Assembly (NCBI RefSeq): GCF_003633615.1
Contig: NZ_RBKU01000001.1
Coordinates: 3,162,001-3,226,000 of the forward strand
Direction of reading: 5' to 3'
DNA from: Mucilaginibacter gracilis
GTDB taxonomy: Bacteria > Bacteroidota > Bacteroidia > Sphingobacteriales > Sphingobacteriaceae
Length of the DNA: 64,000 nt
Shown here: piece after piece, positions 60,401-64,000 of the stretch
Position numbering within the stretch: position 1 is the stretch's first letter
Layout of the letters: each line of letters starts with the position of its first letter
Made by a program: the position numbers and the translations under genes
Notes under the pieces: model-generated
Databases searched by the model: none
What the model was told of the DNA's origin: nothing
What the model saw: only the letters and a program-made list of their open reading frames with translations

Positions 60401-62341
60401 ATGACAGGTAATACAACACATACCGAAGTTTATAACTTTAGCCAACATATCACACCCTTACCTATAGAACAATTGCAATCTCATAACGATAGGCAATTTG
60501 TTATCTATGGATTAGATAATCTTTATCCCAATTTTCTATTAGAATTATACAATGGTTCGCCCGTTCATAAAGGTGTTATCAATAGCAAAAAAGATTATGT
60601 AATTGGCGATGGGCTTTATTTCAAGTCAGGTACTAAAGTTGATTTTAAACCTAACCCTACAGATACATTTGAACAACTTATAGGTAAAATAGTAAACGAT
60701 TATCTCATATTCAATTATTGGACTGTAGAAGTTGTTTATAACAAGTTGGGTAAGGCTATACAATGGAATCACATCCCGGCGCATAAAGTAAGAGCAAATA
60801 GGGATAAATCTAAATTTTGGTATTCAAATGATTGGTTCTTTGAATATAATAACCTGATTACTTATGATGTATGGAAGGCTGGTAAAAATGAGGATTATAA
60901 AAATAAATTGTTTTTCAATGCTGCTTATACACCATCAGTCAATAATGTTTATGCCGTACCCGAATACAACGCGGCCATAAAATCTATTGAAACCGATATT
61001 GAAATCAGAAAATTCAACATCAACAACATCAAAAATAGCTTTTCGGTAAGTACTATCATTACCTATTTCGGCGGTACACCAACGCCCGAAATTAAGTCTA
61101 CAATGGATAGGAAAATTAAAGATGCTTATTCCGGTTCAAATGGGCAAAAAATGATAGTTGGTTTTCAAAACGAAGGTTCAACGGCACCCGATGTTAAAAA
61201 TTTAACAAGCCCTGATTTTTACAAGCAATACGAACAGCTTAAAAAGGATACACTTGATGATATAATGTTTGCTCACAGTGTGGTTAGCCCTGCTTTATTC
61301 GGTATGAAAACCGAAGGCCAGTTAGGCAACACCACTGAGTTAGAACAAGCTTATGAAATTTTTAAGAACTTATATGTAGTAGGTAGAAGAAATGAATTAG
61401 AAACAGCTTTAAATAAATTATTTGCTGATGCCGGGATGGAGACAATGGAATTTAAAGATAACGGTTCGTTGTTCGCTTCTACTTTATCAGACCAGTTAAA
61501 GGAAAAGGTTTATACTATCAATGAGATAAGAAAAGAAGCAGGTTTACCGGAAATAGAAAATGGTAACAGGCTTGTTGATGAGGTAAAACCTGTACCAACG
61601 GCTGAACCGACCATTACCGGACAAATACCTGATGTAACACCCACAGGTTCACCAGTAGCCCCGATAGCAATTAAGCCAGCTAATGTAAGTTCAACCAATA
61701 ACAAGTTTTCTGATGTGGTTTACCACCACTTGAATGATGCTGATTTTGACAAGGTTAAACATTTGGGAAAGGGTAAATCAGAGTTTACCACTTTAAAGAA
61801 ATTAAGTTATTCTATTCAAAATTTTAGCGATGTTAAAGCAATTGAATTAGCTTTTGATGATAATAAGGATATAGCGGATTATATTTTAACCCACGGTATC
61901 AGAAATCAAACAGCATCACAGATTAAAGCGATTATCCGCAAGGAATTAGGTATAACAGTTACAGCCGAAGAAATACGCACCATCGTAAAAGATTTAAAGG
62001 ATTCCGGGGTTGTTAACCACGAAACTACCGATGGTAAGATAACAGTTAAACCAAACGAAAATAGTTTGGAAAACATCAAAAGGGTTGAAGTAAGGTATGA
62101 GTATTCGGGGCCGATGGATGATAAGAACAGACCATTTTGTGCTAAACTGATGAAGCTTGATAATTACTATACCAGAGAAGATATAGAACTAATGAGCGCG
62201 GCCTTTGGCTATTCAATTTTTGACTATAGAGGCGGGTTTTACCACAATCCCAATAGCAATGTAACAACACCTTATTGTAGGCATAATTGGGACGCTGTGA
62301 GTGTAATTTTAAATAAAGAGGGAGAGGTAGACAGTGAGTAA
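60401..62341 (+). CDS. portal protein with C-terminal head-morphogenesis-like extension
   Basis: A 646-residue protein. Residues 1-400 are portal-like: DNLYPNFLLELYNGSPVHKGVINSKKDYVIG, TVEVVYNKLGKAIQWNHIPAHKVRAN, and GLPEIENGNRLVDE near the clip. A Pro/Thr-rich linker (about 415-440) leads to a winged-helix-like segment. The final segment (YSGPMDDKNRPFCAKL, then YRGGFYHNPNSNVTTPYCRHNWD) resembles the C-terminus of Mu F-like head morphogenesis proteins. A fusion of portal and minor head protein is inferred. It starts at TAATAATG with the previous gene. Confidence 0.8.
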   Translation: MTGNTTHTEVYNFSQHITPLPIEQLQSHNDRQFVIYGLDNLYPNFLLELYNGSPVHKGVINSKKDYVIGDGLYFKSGTKVDFKPNPTDTFEQLIGKIVNDYLIFNYWTVEVVYNKLGKAIQWNHIPAHKVRANRDKSKFWYSNDWFFEYNNLITYDVWKAGKNEDYKNKLFFNAAYTPSVNNVYAVPEYNAAIKSIETDIEIRKFNINNIKNSFSVSTIITYFGGTPTPEIKSTMDRKIKDAYSGSNGQKMIVGFQNEGSTAPDVKNLTSPDFYKQYEQLKKDTLDDIMFAHSVVSPALFGMKTEGQLGNTTELEQAYEIFKNLYVVGRRNELETALNKLFADAGMETMEFKDNGSLFASTLSDQLKEKVYTINEIRKEAGLPEIENGNRLVDEVKPVPTAEPTITGQIPDVTPTGSPVAPIAIKPANVSSTNNKFSDVVYHHLNDADFDKVKHLGKGKSEFTTLKKLSYSIQNFSDVKAIELAFDDNKDIADYILTHGIRNQTASQIKAIIRKELGITVTAEEIRTIVKDLKDSGVVNHETTDGKITVKPNENSLENIKRVEVRYEYSGPMDDKNRPFCAKLMKLDNYYTREDIELMSAAFGYSIFDYRGGFYHNPNSNVTTPYCRHNWDAVSVILNKEGEVDSE

Positions 62342-62915
62342 GGTTTTATTTTTATCAGAACAGCAATTAAAAGATAACAGCGTAATTGAAGCACACGTAG
62401 ATTCTAAAATTTTATCCAATACAATTTGGGAGGTACAGGAATTTGAACTAAAGCCAATATTGGGTAAAGACTTATATCAATCAATTGCTAATGAAGTATT
62501 ATCAGCCTCAACCATTTCAGGTTATACCATTAGTGAAACTAATTTGGAACTGTTAACGGATTATATCAAACCGTTTTTAATATACGGTACGCTATCTTAT
62601 GGTTTTATTCCACTCCACTATAAGATTACCAATAAAGGTATAAACAGGTTAACGGACAGTAGCGTAGCTTCTTTGCAGAGTACAGAATTGGAGTATGTCA
62701 AAAATAATTACGATACCAAATTTGATAATTATAAACTCAGATTGGTTAATCACTTAGCAGTTGACTTAAAAGAAGATGTAAGTGATATAATTGATACGAC
62801 TGGTGACAGTACTGGTTGGTTCATTCCCGATAATCAGATTAATGTTGAAGATTTCTTTGAAAGTTTAGCATCAAAAACCGGACTGTACAGGGGATATATA
62901 AGAAGGGGTTATTAA
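62334..62915 (+). CDS. DUF6712 head-tail connector-type protein
   Basis: A 193-residue protein starting at GTG 62334, overlapping the portal gene by eight bases. NTIWEVQEFELKPILGKDLYQSI and TDYIKPFLIYGTLSYGFIPLHYKITNKGI are the DUF6712 pattern, found in Bacteroidota phages as a helical head-tail adaptor. It would close the portal and connect to the tail. Confidence 0.75.
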   Translation: MSKVLFLSEQQLKDNSVIEAHVDSKILSNTIWEVQEFELKPILGKDLYQSIANEVLSASTISGYTISETNLELLTDYIKPFLIYGTLSYGFIPLHYKITNKGINRLTDSSVASLQSTELEYVKNNYDTKFDNYKLRLVNHLAVDLKEDVSDIIDTTGDSTGWFIPDNQINVEDFFESLASKTGLYRGYIRRGY

Positions 62916-63358
62916 TGAAAAGCCTGAACCAGTTAAAAACAATTATTGTTGATTTCTTTAAAAGTCATTATATGGTTGGCAGTGTTTACTATACTGATGA
63001 TTTTGATTTTGCTGCATATCCTGATATTAAGTATAGGGTTGTACAGATACAACCAGTAGGCAATACCTCCATTATAGGTAAAGAGATAATAAACCGATTT
63101 AAAATTATGATTGCCGATATTGAAGATGCGAACAATTTTCAATTATGTGATGAAATTTGGAGCGATTGCCAAAGAATAGCCGATGATTTTATAACCTGTT
63201 TTGGTGATGATGATTTCTTTGATTTCTATCTTGACTACAATTCGGTTGATATGCAAAACTTTAGCGAGGTTGCCGGGGATAGACAATCCGGTATTGTTTT
63301 TATAGCCTCAATCCGTCAAACAAGGGAAATGAACCCTGATGCCATACCGTTAATTTAA
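62915..63358 (+). CDS. hypothetical phage protein, head-tail joining type
   Basis: A 147-residue acidic protein. FKSHYMVGSVYYTDDFDFAAYPDIKYRVVQIQP and ADIEDANNFQLCDEIWSDCQRIADDFITCF show an alpha/beta layout like neck or tail-terminator proteins encoded after connectors in this phage type. Assigned by position. Starts in the TAATG shared with the previous stop. Confidence 0.55.
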   Translation: MKSLNQLKTIIVDFFKSHYMVGSVYYTDDFDFAAYPDIKYRVVQIQPVGNTSIIGKEIINRFKIMIADIEDANNFQLCDEIWSDCQRIADDFITCFGDDDFFDFYLDYNSVDMQNFSEVAGDRQSGIVFIASIRQTREMNPDAIPLI

Positions 63359-63371
63359 TTATACTTAATAC

Positions 63372-63397
63372 CCTATTACCTGCAAAACAGGTAAATG
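63372..63397 (+). promoter_or_regulatory. CCTATTACCT start-codon hairpin, copy 7
   Basis: TTACCTG (63376-63382) pairs with CAGGTAA (63388-63394) over 7 bp with loop CAAAA. The ATG at 63395 follows the stem directly. Confidence 0.7.
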
Positions 63398-64000
63398 GAT
63401 ATTTCAAATTTTTTAAGCGGTGTAACCCACAATATAACAAGTCAAACTGCACCGAAATCTATATTAGGTTCTACGGTTGGTAATACTTTTACCGATTTGG
63501 CAAACCTTACAAAAACTACAATTGAAAGTTTAAGTGCAGTTACTTTCAAAACTTTGGGCGGTGCTGCTTCTGATAATGATTCCTTAGCTGCATCATTAGC
63601 CACAAAATTAGATATACTATCAAAAGCTACAGGTGCGCAAGCTTTAGCGGGTAGTGATGATACGGCCTATATGACTCCGTTAAAAACATCACAAATTGTA
63701 GCATTCGGTAATGCCAACTTTAAAGGCACTGCTGTACCTACAGATACACCTGTTACTGGTTCAACTGCTGTTTTTTGGATAGCATCACAAGCAGGTACTT
63801 ATACCAACTTCGGCAACGTTGTTGTTAATTCAAATTCAATTGCGGTTATCAGTTGGAACGGTACGGCTTGGTCAATTTCTCAATCACAGGTTATTCAAAC
63901 CCCAATTACCAGTTGGTCAGCATCTACCTATACCTATGGCACGCAGGTAAATTATAACGGGATGGATTGGGTAGCCCTATCGGCAACCACATCAACAGAT
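63395..64000 (+). CDS. tail fibre-like protein (C-terminus cut by window edge)
   Basis: At least 202 codons are open to the window end. The sequence is Ser/Thr/Ala/Gly/Asn-rich with no charged core, and starts MDISNFLSGVTHNITSQTAP. LAASLATKLDILSKATGAQALAGSDDTAYMTPLKTSQIV is the 'D-T-AYMTPLKT' pattern common in phage fibre repeats. A beta-rich part with WNGTAWSIS and GMDWVALSA follows. Receptor binding is likely, carried by the missing C-terminus. Confidence 0.7.
   Translation, partial: MDISNFLSGVTHNITSQTAPKSILGSTVGNTFTDLANLTKTTIESLSAVTFKTLGGAASDNDSLAASLATKLDILSKATGAQALAGSDDTAYMTPLKTSQIVAFGNANFKGTAVPTDTPVTGSTAVFWIASQAGTYTNFGNVVVNSNSIAVISWNGTAWSISQSQVIQTPITSWSASTYTYGTQVNYNGMDWVALSATTSTD

Larger units (their letters stand above)
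34676..64000. mobile_element. prophage (tailed phage), left part; right end beyond window
   Basis: From about 34.68 kb onward the DNA is clearly AT-richer, and most genes are short, closely packed or phage-structural. Terminase, portal, protease, major capsid, tail tube, chaperone, tape measure and fibre genes are all present and intact, so the element could be functional. Long tape measure plus tail tube indicates a siphovirus-like tail. No integrase, repressor or lysis gene was recognised in this part. Confidence 0.93.

Noticed and set aside
50338..64000. Possible diversity-generating retroelement acting on a tail-tip or fibre gene
   Set aside because: No reverse transcriptase, no template repeat and no adenine-biased variable copy was found in the window; the fibre gene is cut by the edge, so this cannot be excluded beyond it.

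Overview
The window comes from a Bacteroidota genome, most likely a member of the Sphingobacteriaceae (Mucilaginibacter/Pedobacter type). This rests on the protein families (DUF4294, DUF6588, NamZ/DUF1343, bacillithiol deacetylase BshB1, a CstB-like persulfide dioxygenase, L-lysine 6-transaminase), on AT-rich leaders with TAnnTTTG-type -7 boxes, and on the rarity of Shine-Dalgarno sequences. No rRNA or tRNA gene was seen. Species is not determinable from the sequence alone.

Region 1 (1-34.6 kb) is ordinary chromosome of moderate GC. In order it carries a Fur-family regulator, the bifunctional (p)ppGpp enzyme, DUF4294, a glutathione peroxidase and BshB1 (thiol redox), a DUF6624 protein, an acyl-CoA dehydrogenase, L-lysine 6-transaminase, an ACC-deaminase-like PLP enzyme, a DUF6588 outer-membrane protein, a RluD-type pseudouridine synthase, a class IV aminotransferase, a DUF3050 protein, methionyl-tRNA formyltransferase, NamZ, a LolC/FtsX-type permease, an ECF sigma factor overlapping a membrane/beta-barrel protein, MazG, MnmD, the CstB-like enzyme, an M13 peptidase, ValRS, a hybrid histidine kinase, an HsdR-N-like protein and HolA. 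Many gaps hold short degenerate tandem or inverted repeats of several word families. They supply the stop codon of the (p)ppGpp synthetase gene and have apparently entered valS in frame twice.

Region 2 (about 34.68 kb to the window end) is the left part of an AT-rich tailed-phage prophage. Its left junction appears to cut the 5' end of a gene for an EVE-domain protein: only MQHWLVKSE remains before the frame is lost. The left arm has small minus-strand genes. A 1.5 kb gene-free segment follows, with six 12-bp iterons and a strongly structured leader before a possible replication gene, which suggests a phage origin. Next come small early/middle genes, including a PD-(D/E)XK-like nuclease and a sigma-70-like protein, minus-strand cargo including an adenine methyltransferase, the terminase genes, a tail chaperone with a likely -1 frameshift, tail proteins and tape measure, XkdF-like protease, scaffold, major capsid, tail tube, portal, connectors and the start of a fibre gene. 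Integrase and repressor were not recognised and probably lie beyond 64,000.

The most unusual signal is in the phage late region. A constant word, CCTATTACCT (five exact copies and two variants), sits 17-27 bases before the start codons of seven structural genes. In six of the seven it can pair with a different downstream segment that abuts or overlaps the ATG. This looks like a family of start-codon hairpins, or a phage late promoter combined with a leader hairpin. The phage is also strongly enriched for the hexamer CCGGGG/CCCCGG.
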